From: Wurfbainia villosa
Lineage: Eukaryota > Streptophyta > Magnoliopsida > Zingiberales > Zingiberaceae
Direction of reading: 5' to 3'
NCBI GenBank assembly: GCA_025175895.1
Contig: CM046000.1
Coordinates: 71,350,720-71,414,719, forward strand
Length of the DNA: 64,000 bases
Made by a program: the position numbers and the translations under genes. The stretch's first letter is position 1; each line of letters begins with the position of its first letter. The notes beneath the pieces were generated by a model that did no database searches, was not told the origin of the DNA, and worked only from the letters and a program-made list of their open reading frames with translations. Shown piece after piece: positions 1 through 11,988 of this stretch.

Positions 1-990
1 ACCAGTTCCCCCGATAGCCCTAGCATTAGGGGTGAAGCAAGAGGCATACTTAATTTAATGGCAAAGGTTGAATCCAGAGAGTTTTTCTGGTACAAGTGAA
101 CCATGGGATGCTCAGGCCTAGTTCAAGACATTAGAAAGTATTGTAGAACTACTGGATTGACCTAAAAATGAGAAAGTCAAATGTGCATCCTTCTTCTTGA
201 TTGGAGATGCCAGAATGTGGTGGGAACAAGTAAAAGCAAAAAGAGTGATTAATCAAATGACATGGGCTAACTTTGTAACAGAATTCTTTAAGGAGTTTTC
301 CCAAATGCTTGTCACAAATAAGCACTACGATGAGTTCATGGAATTTCGGCAAGGGGACTTGTCAGTTAATGAAGTCGTAAACAAATTCAATAGACGAACT
401 CGCTTATGTCCAGAGCTAGTCAACACTGAATGAGATAGGGTTAGACTTATGCTCAAAATGCTTAGACCTGAGATAGCTCTGAATGTGACCAACGGAATCA
501 ATAGACTGCAGACTATGGAGGAGTTAGTGCTTTAATCACATAGCATTACTTGAGCAACATTAAGCGACAGAATCAGGCCTCGACTGAAAATAGAAGTCAT
601 GGAAGTTTTGGAGGTCAGAAATCTCAGAGTAGTAATTCTAACTGGAAGGGGAATAACAACGACAAGAGGAAGCAATGGAATAACCCAAAGGGAGGGTCAG
701 TAAGCAAGCGGCCTAAGTATCCTACATGTTTTAAATGTGGGAAGATGTATCTACGAGTTTGCCGCCAGGGCACAAGTGGGTGTTATACATGTGGCTTAGA
801 GGGATGGCCAGAAATTGCCCTACTAAGACCAATCCACCTCCACCATAGTCAAATTAGTATGGGGGTAAACCTACTTAGCTACACCAAATGCAAGCAGCAC
901 TGGAGGGTCCTCACATTAGTAAAGGAAGGTTGGAGGCCCCACCAATTACACCGAATGCTCGGATCTTCCCTCTCACTAAAGAAGAGGTAG
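1..990 (+). pseudogene. gag: Element K gag remnant (capsid and zinc knuckles)
   Basis: Gag would form the capsid shell and bind genomic RNA in cytoplasmic particles. A retrotransposon gag domain is readable in pieces at about 1-530, including the WW-containing stretch near 219 and the segment encoded at 197-433. A basic, glutamine- and asparagine-rich linker follows at 550-700. At about 718-810 come two cysteine-rich clusters (CFKCG and CYTCG) typical of Tekay gag. The second has Trp where the zinc-binding His of CX2CX4HX4C is expected. Several stops and changes of frame between 197, 550 and 888 show decay. The true start codon lies outside the window. The assignment rests on motif order and on the downstream gypsy domains. 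Confidence 0.8.
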
Positions 991-1401
991 TAGATGCTTC
1001 TACAGTTGTCATAGGTCAGATTCTTATCTTTAATCAGTATGCTACTGTGCTATTTGATACTGGGGTAACCCATTTGTTCATTTCCATGATATTTGCTAAG
1101 AAGATAAATATACCTATGGATGTCCTGGATCTTAAGTTTGTAAAGACCTTGCCTTCGAGAGAGGTGATGATATCTACGCATTGGTTGCGTGCCATGCTAG
1201 TCTGAATTTCAGAAAGAGAACTTTATAGTGATCTGATAATGCTGGACATGCGTGATTATGATGTCATCTTAGGAATGAACTTTCTGAGCAATTACGATGC
1301 TTCCATTGAGTGTCATAAGCGAAGAGTCGTATTCCAACGTGAGGCAGAATCTAAGTTTGAATTTATCAGAGAACAAAAGAAAAGAACTATGAAGTTCTTA
1401 T
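991..1401 (+). pseudogene. Element K aspartic protease remnant
   Basis: Retroviral-type aspartic protease, which would cleave the gag-pol polyprotein. The active-site region reads LFDTGVTHLFIS, matching the gypsy LFDSGATHSFIS consensus with DTG intact. After a stop near 1203 the downstream stretch (about 1206-1390) carries the DVILGMNFLSNYDASIEC segment that follows the flap in this family. The frame is cut at 1401 by solo LTR D and resumes at 3107 after the duplicated target cttat. Confidence 0.8.
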
Positions 1402-3101
1402 TGTAGGGAGAATTGCTTCTCCGCTTCGGTCACTTGTGCATGGCGATCCTATCACACGTCCCTGGATTAACATTTTATCAACTAAAATTAATCCGGATTG
1501 AGATGGATTACCCAAGCAATCGATGCATCATCGTGCTATTCGATTTGAGTAGTCGCTTGAACAAACTTGTTGTTCAAGCAACCTAACTCTTTTCCTCAAT
1601 TAGCAGCAGAATAGATGATTAACAGATCGCCGATTTTTGTGTTTATCATTAGAGTTCATGTTAATCAATAGCATAACAAATACCAAAAGAACTAGAATCA
1701 AAACTAAACAAGATTATACCTCTTGTTTTACCTCTTAATCTTCTATTGTATTCCTATCCTCCTCTTGGACATCATGTGGGCGACGATCTTCCAAGAGTCG
1801 AAGCCTCCTAGATCGCATCTTCCCTTCCTTGCTCGCTCTGAACAAGGGAAGAAAAAACTTTTTTCTTCTCCTTGCTTGTGCCGACCACCAACCTCCAAGC
1901 ATGGTGTCCGCCGGCCCTAAGGAGAGGGAGAGGGTGTGCCGGCCAAGAGAACTCTCTCGTTGCCACCGGCCAAAGGAGAGGAAGAAGATGGGGTGCCAGC
2001 CAAAAGTAGAGAGAAGGGTGGGTGCCAGCCAAAGGTTGAGAGAAGGGAATCAAAACCCTAACCTTGCCGCTGACCCAAAGGGAGGAAACCCTAGCCTCCA
2101 ATGCTTGTCGCCCAAGCCTCTCAATGACAACCCAAACCCTAGCACAACTAATTGTTTTTTTTTCAAGCCTCTCCAACCCTTTCTTATATAGATCTAGGCT
2201 TGATGAGGTATTTATAATAGGCTACAATAGGGACCATAAGGAGGAGTTGGATCTTGGCCACCCAATGGATTCGAACCACACAAAACCCGATCCATTAATG
2301 ATGATCCATTCCACTAGAGGATCATCATTGATCTACCTCACCAACCCCCATAAATAAATATGTGCTCCACATATTATTTGTACAAAATATATCCCCGTAT
2401 TTAAGATATCAAATGTCTATTAATTAATTAAGTTAGTGACAATTTAATTAATTAATATCTAACTACATGAGTAGTACCACTAATCCTTATCATCATGTTG
2501 GACCAAGTCCATCTGCAGAATTTACATGATGAATCTTATGAGCTCCTCAAGGAGACATCATCATCCTAGTATATAGGACACGATTTTCTCCTATAATCAA
2601 TGACATACCATGTAAATAATATTATTTCCCAACTTACTAGGCCTATTGATTTAATACATAAATCTCGCCCATTGATAAATCAAAGAAATAAATACTAATT
2701 ACATGAGCCCGTTATTATATCACGATTAAGAGCATGTACACTATAATATATGAGGTCTGATTCAATTATATAGTCAGTATAAATTGAATCACCTCTAAAT
2801 CAATCTGCTCAATACACACAAAGTGTACTAGTGTAATTCTATGGTCAAGATAAACCAATACCAAATCACACTACAACCATGCCAATGGTTTGTCCAAAAC
2901 CATCTTGGTTGTGAGCCTCTACTTATACTCTACAAGGAACTGATAACATGATCTTCTGTACGACACCACAAACCATGTTATCTACAATGTCACGTATTAG
3001 ACAATATGCATAAATATAAAATGCAAACAAAGATCATGTGATTCTTATTTCAAAATGAAGATGTTTATACAAAGGCTAGGATTTCAGTATACATCCCAAC
3101 A
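1402..3101 (-). mobile_element. Solo LTR D, copia family of elements A/C/H/J (subtype A)
   Basis: Read on the minus strand this 1700-bp sequence starts TGTTGGGATGTATACTGAAA (3101 downwards) and ends TTCCCTACA (1402), matching the LTRs of element A. It is flanked by perfect 5-bp duplications cttat at 1397-1401 and 3102-3106. No internal retrotransposon sequence or second LTR is present, so it is a solo LTR left by LTR-LTR recombination. A minus-strand TATA-like sequence tatataag lies near 2184-2191. Like element A, and unlike B, C, H and J, it has no 27-bp repeat block. The 60-120 codon ORFs on both strands at 1723-2357 come from GC-rich leader sequence full of GCCGGC-like words and are not credible genes. 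Confidence 0.92.
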
Positions 3102-3106
3102 CTTAT

Positions 3107-4794
3107 CTGCCGTAAACACTCAAAAGATGTTAGTCAATGGATGCGCTGGGTATCTAGCGCATGTGGTTGATACAAAGCAAGAAAGAGGCCAAAAGCTCGA
3201 AGAAGTCCGAGTTGTATGTGACTACCCAGAAGTATTCCTTGATGAGTTGCCTGGGCTGGCTTCTAAAAGAGAAATCAAATTTGAGATTGAACTTATTCCT
3301 GTTACTAAACCAATCTCAAAAGCACCCTATCGTATGACCCCGGTAGAATTGAAAGAGCTTTGGGAATAATTACAGAAGTTACTCGACAAGGGATTCATTT
3401 GCCCTAGTCACTCACCATAGGGAGCTCCAATATTGTTCGTGAAGAAGAAAGATGGGTCTATGAGAATGTGCATAGATTATTGTGCACTAGATAAGGTGAC
3501 AATCAAAAACAGATATCCCTTGCCAAGGATTGATGATCTATTTGATCAATTGAGGGGAGCCATAGTTTTCTCCAAGATTGACTTGCGGTCTAATTATCAT
3601 CAAGTAAAAGTTAAAGAGGATGATGTACCGAAAATAGCTTTCCGAACGAGGTATGAACACTATGAGTTCGTCGTCATGCCCTTCTGAGTGACAAATACTC
3701 CAGCAACCTTTATGGACCTAATTAATTGAGTATTCAAGGAATTCCTTGATAAGTTTGTGATTGTCTTCATTGATGATATCCTTATTTACTCAAGGACTCA
3801 GGAAGACCATCCTAAACATTTGAAGACAGTGTTACAAAACCTTCAGTAGAGATAATTGTATGCCAAGTTCTCCAAGTGTGAATTTTGGCTCAATTGAGTA
3901 TCTTTCCTGGGTCACATTATTTCAAAAGATGGGGTTATGGTAGATCCGACAAAGATAGAAGTTGTTAGTAACTGGAGTCAACCAAAGAATGTCAGTGAAA
4001 TCAGAAGTTTCCTTGGATTTGCAGGGTACTACAAAAAATTTATAGAAGACTTCTCAAGGATAGCTTCACCACTAATGGTTCTTATCAGAAAGAACAGAAA
4101 GTTTGAATGGACCAAGGATTGTGAGAAAAAAGTTTCCTTGAACTAAAGAGGAGATTAACGATTCTTACTCTTCCAGAAAGTAATGAATGGTTTGATATGT
4201 ATAGTGATGCATCTAAAATGGGACTCGGAGCTGTGCTTATGCAGAATGTAAAGTCATTGCCTATGCATCTAGATAACTCAAGGATTATGAAAAGAATTAT
4301 CCCACTCATGACCTTGAGTTGGCAGCAGTAGTCTTAGCCACCAAAATTTAGAAACATTACTTATATGGAGTCCAGTGCTTGATTTATATAGATCACCAGA
4401 GTTTGAAATATTTCTTCGCTCAGAAAGATTTAAACATGAGATAACGTAGACAGCTTGAGTTGGTCAAAGACTATGACTGTGAAATCTTCTACCATACTAG
4501 AAAGACAAAAAAAGTAGCAGACGCACTGAGCGGCAATTCCTAAGCCACCTTAATGTCCTTATCATCATTATCCCAACCATTGGAGAAAGAGATGTTGAAC
4601 TTTGGGGTTGTGATTATTTCTAGTAAGCTTTCTACCTTGACAATAGCGCCAACACTATTTGATGATATACTAGTGAAGAAAGACGAAGATCCAAGCATCC
4701 AAAGGATCAAGCAAGAGATCCAAGAAGGAAAGGATGAAGAATTTTCTGTCTCTAACAGTAGGGGACTATATCTTGGTGAACACTTATGTATTCC
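3107..4794 (+). pseudogene. pol: Element K reverse transcriptase and RNase H remnant
   Basis: This is the RT-RNase H part of the gypsy polyprotein, which would copy element RNA into DNA. The RT fingers and palm are readable at 3433-3687 (FVKKKDGSMRMCIDY, then KIDLRSNYHQVKV). The catalytic FIDD motif is intact at 3766-3777 (FIDDILIYS). The thumb/connection segment with SFLGFAGYYKKFI lies at 3937-4146. RNase H follows in another frame from about 4180 (YSDASKMGLGAVLMQN), with ALSGN near 4525. Stops near 3370, 3418, 3686, 3850 and 4144 and at least one frameshift inactivate it. The integrase linker begins before 4795, where element A is inserted. Confidence 0.88.
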
Positions 4795-6198
4795 CAATGT
4801 GTTGGGATGTATACTGAAAAGTTTATCTTTTGTATAAACATCTTTATTTTTGAAATAAGAATCACATGATCATTGTTTTCATATTTATGCTTATGCATAT
4901 TGTCTGATACATTACATTGTAGATATCATGGTGCATGTTATCAGTTCCTTGTAGAGTATAAGTAGAGGCTCACAACCGAGATGGTTTTGGACAAACCATT
5001 TGTATGGTTGTAGTGTGATTTGGTATTGGTTTGTCTTGACCATAGAATTACACTAGTACACTTTGTGTGTATTGAGTATGACCAATTAGAGGTGATTCAA
5101 TTTATTGTTGACTACATAATTGAATCGGACCTCAGATATTATGGTGTATATGCTCTTAATCCTGATATAATAACGAGCACATGTACTTAATATTTATTTC
5201 TTTAATTTACCAATGGAAGAGATTTATAGATTAAATCGATAGGCTCGGTAAGTTGAGAAATGATATTATTTACATGGTGTGTCGTTGATTATAGGAGGAA
5301 ACCATGTCCTATATATTAGGATGATAATGTCTCCTTGAGGAGCTCATAAGGATCATCATGTAAACCCTGCAGGTGGACTTGGTCTGACATGATGATAAGG
5401 TTGAGTGGTACTACTCATGGAGTTAGATGTTGATTAATTAATTGTCAGTAAATTAATTAATTGACGGATATTCGATATCTTAAACACGGGGAGATATTTG
5501 TACAATTAATATATGGAGCCCATATTTATTTATGGGGGTTGGTGAGGTAGATCAATGATAATCCTCTAGTGGAATGGATTATCATTAATGGATTGGACTT
5601 TATGTGGGCTAGATCCATTGGGTGGCCAAGATCCAAGTCCTCCTCATGGTCCCAATTGTAGCCTATTAAAACCCTCATGAAACCTAGATCCGACGAACAA
5701 GATTAAAAGGAAGTTTGGGCAAAATCTATAAATAGGAGGCAAAGGCTTGGGTGGTATCACATCTTTTAGAGATTAGGTTTTTGGAGTGGGTGACAAGATT
5801 CATTGAGATGTTAGAATTTGGAATTGGCTTAGAGAGGTTTGGGCGACACAAGGAATTAGGGTTTTCCTAGGGTTTCCTTGTCCTCCTCTCTAGTGGCCGG
5901 CGTCACCAAAGATCCCTCTTCTTCTTTCTCTCTTGGTCGAGGCCCACACCATAACTCTTCTTCTCTCAAGTCTTGGTTGGCGGCAAGGGTTAAGGTTCTT
6001 CCTTTGGAACTCTTGGCTAGCGCCCATCATTCCTCTTCCTCTCCTTGGCCGATGGCAAGGATCAAGCTTGGAGCTTGGTGGTTGGTTCTAGAAAGGAGAA
6101 GAAGAAGTCTTTGATTATCTTCCCTTATTTATAGCAAACAAGAAAAGGAAGATACGCGATCTAAGAGGTTTCAACTCTTGAAGGATCATTGCCCACAC

Positions 6199-8083
6199 TG
6201 TTGCGATGTATACTGAAAAGTCTATCTTTTATATGAACATCTTTATTTTGAAATAAGAATCACATGATCATTGTTTTCATATTTATGGTGATGCATATTG
6301 TCTAATACATTACATTGTAGATAACATGGTGTGTGGTGTCACACGGGAGATCATGTTATCGGCTCCTTGTAAAGTATAAGTATAGGCTCACAACCGAGAT
6401 GACTTTGGACAAACCATTGGTATGGTTGTAGTGTGATTTGGTATTGATTTGTCTTGACCATAGAATCACACTAGTACACTTTGTGTGTATTGAGCAGGAC
6501 CGACTTAGATGTGATTCGATTTATTGCTGACTACATAATCGAATCGGGCCTCAGATATTTATTGTACATACTCTTAATCCCGATATAATAACGGGCACAT
6601 ATACTTAGTATAAATTTCTTTGATTTACAAATGTGCGAGATTTATAGATTAAATCGATAGGCTCGGTAAGTTGGGAAATGATATTATTTATATGGTGTGT
6701 CGTTGATTATAGGAGGAAACCGTGTCCTATATATTTGGATGATGATGTCCCCTTGAGGAGCTCATAATGTTCATCATGTAAACCCTGCAGGTGGACATGG
6801 TCCAGCATGATGAAAAGGTTGAGTGGTACTACTCATGGAGTTAGATGTTGATTAATTAATGGTCAGTAAATTAATTAATCGACGGACATTCGAGATCCTA
6901 AATAAGGGGAGAAAAATGTACAAATAATATATGGAGCCCATATTAACTTATGGGGGTTGGTGACGTTGATCAATGATAATCCTTTAGTGGATTGGATTAT
7001 CATTAATGGATCGGATTTTATGTGGGCTTGATCCATTAGGTGGCCAAGATCCAACTCCTCCTCATAGTCCCTATTGTAGCCTATTAATACCTCATGAATC
7101 CTGGATTCAATGGATGAAAACAAAACTCTAGATCCGATGGTGGAGATTAAATCTCTAGATCCGATGGTTGAGATTAAATCTCTAGATCCGACGGTTGAGA
7201 TAAAATCCCTAGAACCAATGGTGGAGACTAAAACAAGGCTTATCCCTAACTCTATAAAAGGTGAAGAGGGGGTGGGCGGCAAGGAGGAATCCAATTAGAG
7301 ATAGAATTAGGGTTAAGGTGGGCGCCAAGCTTGGAGATTAGGGTTTGGGGTTGGCGGCACCAAATAAGGAAAGCTTTTCCTTATCTTCTTCTTCTCCCTT
7401 GGTGGCCGACGCCCATACAAGCTCTTCCCTCCTTTGGCCGGCGTCCAAACTCCCTCAATCTCTTCTCCATGGCCGGTGGAAACAAGGGTTAGGGTAATTC
7501 CTTGGAGTCGTTGGCCGACGCCCACTTCCTTTCCTCCTCTTCTTCTTGGCCAGCGGCTAACACCTAGCTTGGAGCTTGGTGGTTGGTTGAAAGAAAAAGA
7601 AGTGTCTTGTTTCTATACTTCCTCTTGTTTGGAGCGAGCAAGGAAGAAAGATTGGTGATCTAGGAACTTCGACTTATGGTAGACCGTCGCACACATGACG
7701 TCCAAAAGGAGGAAGGTCATACAATAGAAGATTGAGAGGTATATCACTTATCTATCTTCATATGTAACAAGTTTGTAATTGTTTTTCAATTATATATGCA
7801 TGATATATTCTATTTTTTGGCTAATATAACTTGGACCCCGAACATAAACACAAAAGTCGGCGATCCGTATATCATCTATTCCGCGACTATTCATAGAATA
7901 GAGGTTGGTTACTTGAACAACAAGTTGTTCAAGTGACTACTCTAATCGAATAGCACGACGATGACACGGTTGCTTGGTCAATCCCTCTTGTCAAGGATAA
8001 TTTTTTTTTTATCTGGGGATGTAGAAGGGATTTCCATGAACAAGCGACCGAGTTGAAGTGGGAAGCGAAGTTTCCTACCTTCA
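6199..8083 (+). mobile_element. Solo LTR B inserted in the 5' LTR of element A
   Basis: It starts TGTTGCGATGTATACTG and ends CCTACCTTCA, 1885 bp, flanked by perfect duplications cacac at 6194-6198 and 8084-8088. Sequence and length match the LTRs of elements H and J (1865-1892 bp). No primer site, coding sequence or second LTR accompanies it, so it is a solo LTR from LTR-LTR recombination. It carries four 27-bp repeat units and a TATA box, so it may still hold promoter signals. Confidence 0.93.
7126..7233 (+). repeat. 27-bp tandem repeat, 4 units, upstream of TATA box in solo LTR B
   Basis: Four tandem units of the type ctctagatccgacggttgag plus attaaat, with point differences. The TATA box tataaaa follows at 7253-7259. 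Because the unit is 27 bp and has no stop in one frame, each strand shows a repetitive ORF (nine-residue periods). These ORFs are by-products. Confidence 0.9.
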
Positions 8084-8444
8084 CACACAACATTCAAGAG
8101 GAGGAAAGGATATACAATAGAAGATCAAGAGGTATTCAAGAGGTATAATCTTGTTTATTTTGATTTAGTTTCTTTGTATAATTGTATGTGGGTAATTTAC
8201 TTGGACTCAAAGATAAACACAAAAACTGGCGATCCATACATCATCTATTTCGCATCTAGTCGAGGAAAAGAATTAGGTTGCTTGAACAACAAGTTTGTTC
8301 AAGAGACCACTCGAATCGAATAGCACGATGATGGATTGGTTGCTTGGGTAATCCGTCTTCGTCAAGGATTAATTTTTTTAATCCGGGGACATAGATAGGA
8401 TCGCCATGCACAAGCGACCGAGATGGGAAGCAATTCCCTAAAAT

Positions 8445-8456
8445 TGTTATCAAAGC
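8445..8456 (+). promoter_or_regulatory. Primer binding site of element A (initiator tRNA-Met type, degenerate)
   Basis: The sequence tgttatcaaagc directly follows the 5' LTR and differs at two positions from tggtatcagagc, the plant initiator tRNA-Met primer site. Minus-strand DNA synthesis would start here. The changes suggest age. Confidence 0.75.
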
Positions 8457-9143
8457 CACGGTTTTCGGTTTTGTGTGTTTAGGATGAAGTTACTTTTATG
8501 CACTTTTCATATATTGTATGTGTCAGATGATAGTAGGATGTGCGTAGGCTAACTTTTTGGTTGCAGGCATAAGATCCAACTATTATGGGCATATGTGTGT
8601 GTATGTGATTGGATGTGTGTAATTGTAATATTATTTGAATATCGGGGTTGACAAGGCTAGTATTATTTTTGTAATTAAGTAGGGCATTGTTTAGCCACTC
8701 TTTTATTTTAGTTTACATTTGATCTAGATTTCATGTACACTCTTTCGTGGAGTATAGGATCGATGGATGTAAATTAAAATAATTGTCCTCGCCTCAGATC
8801 TCCGGATGGCTTGTACATGGTGTATGGAGGAGCGGATGAGATGGCAATACGATGGGGGGCATATTGGAGAACAAAAGCCATAATAGTTGGAAAATATTTT
8901 TTTCATATTTATTGCTTCTTGTTTGATATGCATGTCGTGTGCTAGGAAAATTCCTCAATTTTAAATTACTAAGTGGGAAAGGGATATTTTTTATAAATTC
9001 CCACGACCTCCATTATGATTTGACATATGATGCAAACAAACTTGCGCATCGGCTCTGAGTGCCGTCCTCCCCATTGGATGAGTTTGTTTTGCGGATCACA
9101 GGGTCAAATATGGTTATAGAAAATTATTTAGGAGCGTGTGTAC
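8457..9143 (+). other. Untranslated leader of element A, first part
   Basis: There is no credible gene. The stretch aligns with the leaders of C (10582-11273), H (46343-47025) and J (about 61703-62380). It contains the conserved tgtacactctttcgtggagt motif near 8733 and a degenerate CCCCATCGG motif near 9070. Element C is inserted at its end, in the duplicated target tgtac. The leader resumes at 17150. Confidence 0.8.
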
Positions 9144-10565
9144 TGTTGGAATGTATACTGAAAGCCTAGCTCTTTTGTATGAACATTTTTATTTTGAAAT
9201 AAGAATCACATGATCATTGTTTGCACTTTAAATTTATTATATGTGTGCATATTGTCTAATACTTTACATTGTAGATAACATGGTGCTTGGTGTGGCACAG
9301 AAGATCATGTTATCAGTCCCTTGTAGAATATAAGTAGAGGCTCACAACCAAGATGGTTTTGGACAAACCATTGGCATGGTTGTAGTGTAGCTTGGTATTG
9401 TTTTGTCTTGAACATAGAGTTACACTAGTACACTTAGGTGTATTGAGTAGGACCGACATAGAGGTGATTCAATTTATTGCTGACTACATAATTGAATCGG
9501 ACCTCAGATATTATGTTGTACATGCTCTTAATCCCGATATAATAATGGGCACATGTACTTAGAATTTATTTCTTTGATTTACCAAAGGGTGAGATTTAAA
9601 TAGATTAAATCAATATAACCGGTAAGTTGGGAAATGATATTATGTACATGGTGTGCCGTTAATTATAGGAGGAAACCGTGTCCTATATATTAGGTTGATG
9701 ATGTCCCCTTGAGGAGCTCGTAAGGTCCATCATGTAAACCCTGCAGGTTGACTTAGTCAACATGATGATAAGGTTGAGTGGTACTACTCGAGGAGTTAGA
9801 TGTTAATTGATTGATAGTTAGTAAATCAATAAATTGATGGACATTCGATATCTTAAACACGGGGAGATGGATGTACAAATCCCTATTCTTCTTTCTAGGG
9901 TGTGGTCGGCACCTATCTCTCTTCCCTCTACCTTGGTCGGCGCTCAACCTATTCTTCTTCTCCTCTTCTTTTCCTCTTGGCCGGCGGGACAAAGGAGCTA
10001 GGGATTGTTCCCTTGTTCGGTTCCTTTGTTGGCCATCTTGTTCTCTCTATTCTTGGGGCCGGCGGCATCAATCCTTTATGGATTGGTGGTTGGCTCAAGC
10101 AAGAAGGGAAGGAGAGTTCTTCTTTCTTTCGATTGAAGAAGATCTAGGAAGCTTCAACTTGTGGAGGATCTTCGCCCACATGAAGTCTACAAGGAGGTTA
10201 GGACATACGATAGAAGATCGAGAGGTATAAAAGTTTTACAAGTTTTATTATTGATCTTTGCATGTTCTTATTAATATGATTGTATGTGTTGATTATACAT
10301 GTCTACATCCATATGTATTTGTATAATCATGGACCCCGAAGATAAACACAAAAACCAGCGATCCGTCCGTCGTCTCTTCCGCGGCTAACCGACAATAAGA
10401 GTTTGGTTACTTGAACAATTAGTTTGTTCAAGCGATCACTCAAGTCGTTAGCACGACGACGAAATGGTTGAGCTTAGGAAACTCATCCCATTCGGATTAG
10501 TTTTCATTAGTGAAAATTTTAATCCGGAGACATGGGAGCTAATGAGCCTCCGAGCAATTCCATCA
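9144..10565 (+). repeat. 5' LTR of element C, promoter region deleted
   Basis: 1422 bp from TGTTGGAATG to TTCCATCA. It matches the 3' LTR except that at 9879/9880 the sequence jumps from the segment matching 3' LTR position about 15820 to the one matching about 16465. The missing segment of about 600-650 bp contains the 27-bp repeats and the TATA box found at 16023-16291. The ORFs at 9753-10230 are leader by-products. Confidence 0.92.
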
Positions 10566-10569
10566 AAAT

Positions 10570-10581
10570 TGGTATCAGAGA
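10570..10581 (+). promoter_or_regulatory. Primer binding site of element C
   Basis: The sequence tggtatcagaga lies four bases after the 5' LTR and matches the initiator tRNA-Met complement tggtatcagagc at 11 of 12 positions. It is the best preserved PBS of this family in the window together with that of H. Confidence 0.88.
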
Positions 10582-11632
10582 CACGGTTTCCGGTTTTGTG
10601 TGTTTTGGATTCGGTTACATTCACGCACTTATCATATATTGTGTATGTCAGATGATAGTAGGATGTGCGTAGGATAACTTTTTGGTTGCAGGCATAAGAT
10701 CCAACTATTATGACTATATATGTGTGTTTGTGATTGCATGTGTGTGTGATTGTATATTATTTAAATCCTCGGGGTTGACGAGGCTAAATTAATATTTAAT
10801 TTTTGTAATTAAATATGACATTGTTTAGCCACTCATTTTAGTTTACTTTCGATCTATATTATTTGTACACTCCTTCGTGGAGTATAGGATCGATGGATGT
10901 AAATTAAAATAGTTTATCTTGGCTCGGATCTCTTTGGTGACTTGCGCACGGGAAAAGATGGAGCAGACGAGGTGGAGACATGACGGGACACATATTGGAG
11001 AACAATGCCATAATAGTTGGGAAAATTCTGATTTTTTCCATATTTATTGCTGATTTGTTTTATATGCATGTTGTGTGTGCTTGAAAATTCCTCACTGTCA
11101 ATTTACTAAGTGGGAGAGAGGCATTTTAATTAATTCCCACGGCCTCCATTACAATTTGACGTGTGATGCAACAAACTTGCGCGTTGGCTCTGAGTGCCTT
11201 CCTCCCCATCGGATGAGTTTGTTTGCGGATCACTAGGTCAAATAATGGTTATAGGAAATTATTTAAGAGCGTGTGTACTTCCCCATCGGTAAGGCACATA
11301 ATCCGAGATAATTCCCTTAGTATCAAGTAATGGTGCACACTTAGATGCAAATAAAAAGTATCCTCCCCATCGGAGTCACTGCTTTTATTTGTAGGGCCAA
11401 AGAGGAACCAACTATTAATTTTATTTGTCAAAAAGTAAGGTTGAAAAGATAATAAAATTAATGGGTTAAACCTCCTCTTAAAATGTAGAATTTGTATACG
11501 TCCACACTATCATGGCATGCGATATTCTCGGTGTTTTGAGGTGTTGGTTGATTTCGAAATTTTATTGTTTGAGGAATCAATAATTTTATGAAATCTACAG
11601 TAATGATCTATGTGATTTTTAGGATTTTCAAA
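10582..11632 (+). other. Untranslated leader of element C
   Basis: About 1 kb without a credible gene. The motif CCCCATCGG occurs three times (11204-11212, 11281-11289, 11365-11373), each with short complementary flanks. An AT-rich stretch from 11435 (gtaagg) to 11622 (tttttag) just before the gag ATG looks like a possible leader intron. Both features are conserved in A, H and J. Confidence 0.7.
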
Positions 11633-11982
11633 ATGACTTTCAGTCCACTTACTATGATACTAAAGTAAATAAACTTACCATACCCAAATAATGTTGAATG
11701 GAAAAGAATCTAGATATTGTCTTATTTGCTAAGGAGTAGAAGTATACACTCTTCAAATAGTGTCCTCAAGCCATGGTTGCTCAATAAGTTTCTACTTTTA
11801 AGCCAAAAGGCAAGAAGAAGAAGAAACAAGGTGGAGCAAAGGTGGTGGGAGGATCTCAGGGAGGAGTGAAGAAGCCGAAAGGCAAGTACTTCACTTACAA
11901 GCAGGATGGACATTGGAAGAAGGACTGTCCCAATCCAAAGCAGAACAAAGATATATCCTTTGGACTAGTCGTTGAAACATGA
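11633..11982 (+). pseudogene. gag: Element C gag remnant with internal deletion
   Basis: The start MTF and the first roughly 40 codons match the gag of H (47382) and J (62742), with a stop after about ten codons. Near 11760 the sequence jumps from the LFEEC region to the basic KGKKKKKQGGAKV region before the zinc knuckle. About 450-500 bp of capsid coding sequence is missing. In the knuckle the first two Cys of CX2CX4HX4C are Tyr (tac at 11887-11889 and 11896-11898), both explained by G-to-A changes. A TGA at 11980-11982 ends the frame immediately before pol, where other copies have TGT. Confidence 0.85.
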
Positions 11983-11988
11983 TTAGCG

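Larger units (their letters stand above)
4800..8442 (+). repeat. 5' LTR of element A, split by solo LTR B
   Basis: The outer parts are 4800-6198 and 8089-8442. They match the 3' LTR at 21458-23192 throughout. A TATA box (tataaata) lies at 5727-5734 and its counterpart in the 3' LTR at 22406-22413. Only one degenerate copy of the 27-bp repeat found in subtype B/C/H/J is present, near 5685. Solo LTR B occupies 6199-8083 with TSD cacac. The ORF at 5878-6114 is a by-product of the GCCGGC-rich leader. Confidence 0.9.

Noticed and set aside
1723..2357. Overlapping ORFs on both strands in LTR D and the corresponding parts of the other LTRs
   Set aside because: GC-rich leader words similar to GCCGGC open several frames at once. 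The frames are not conserved between LTR copies and show no domain.
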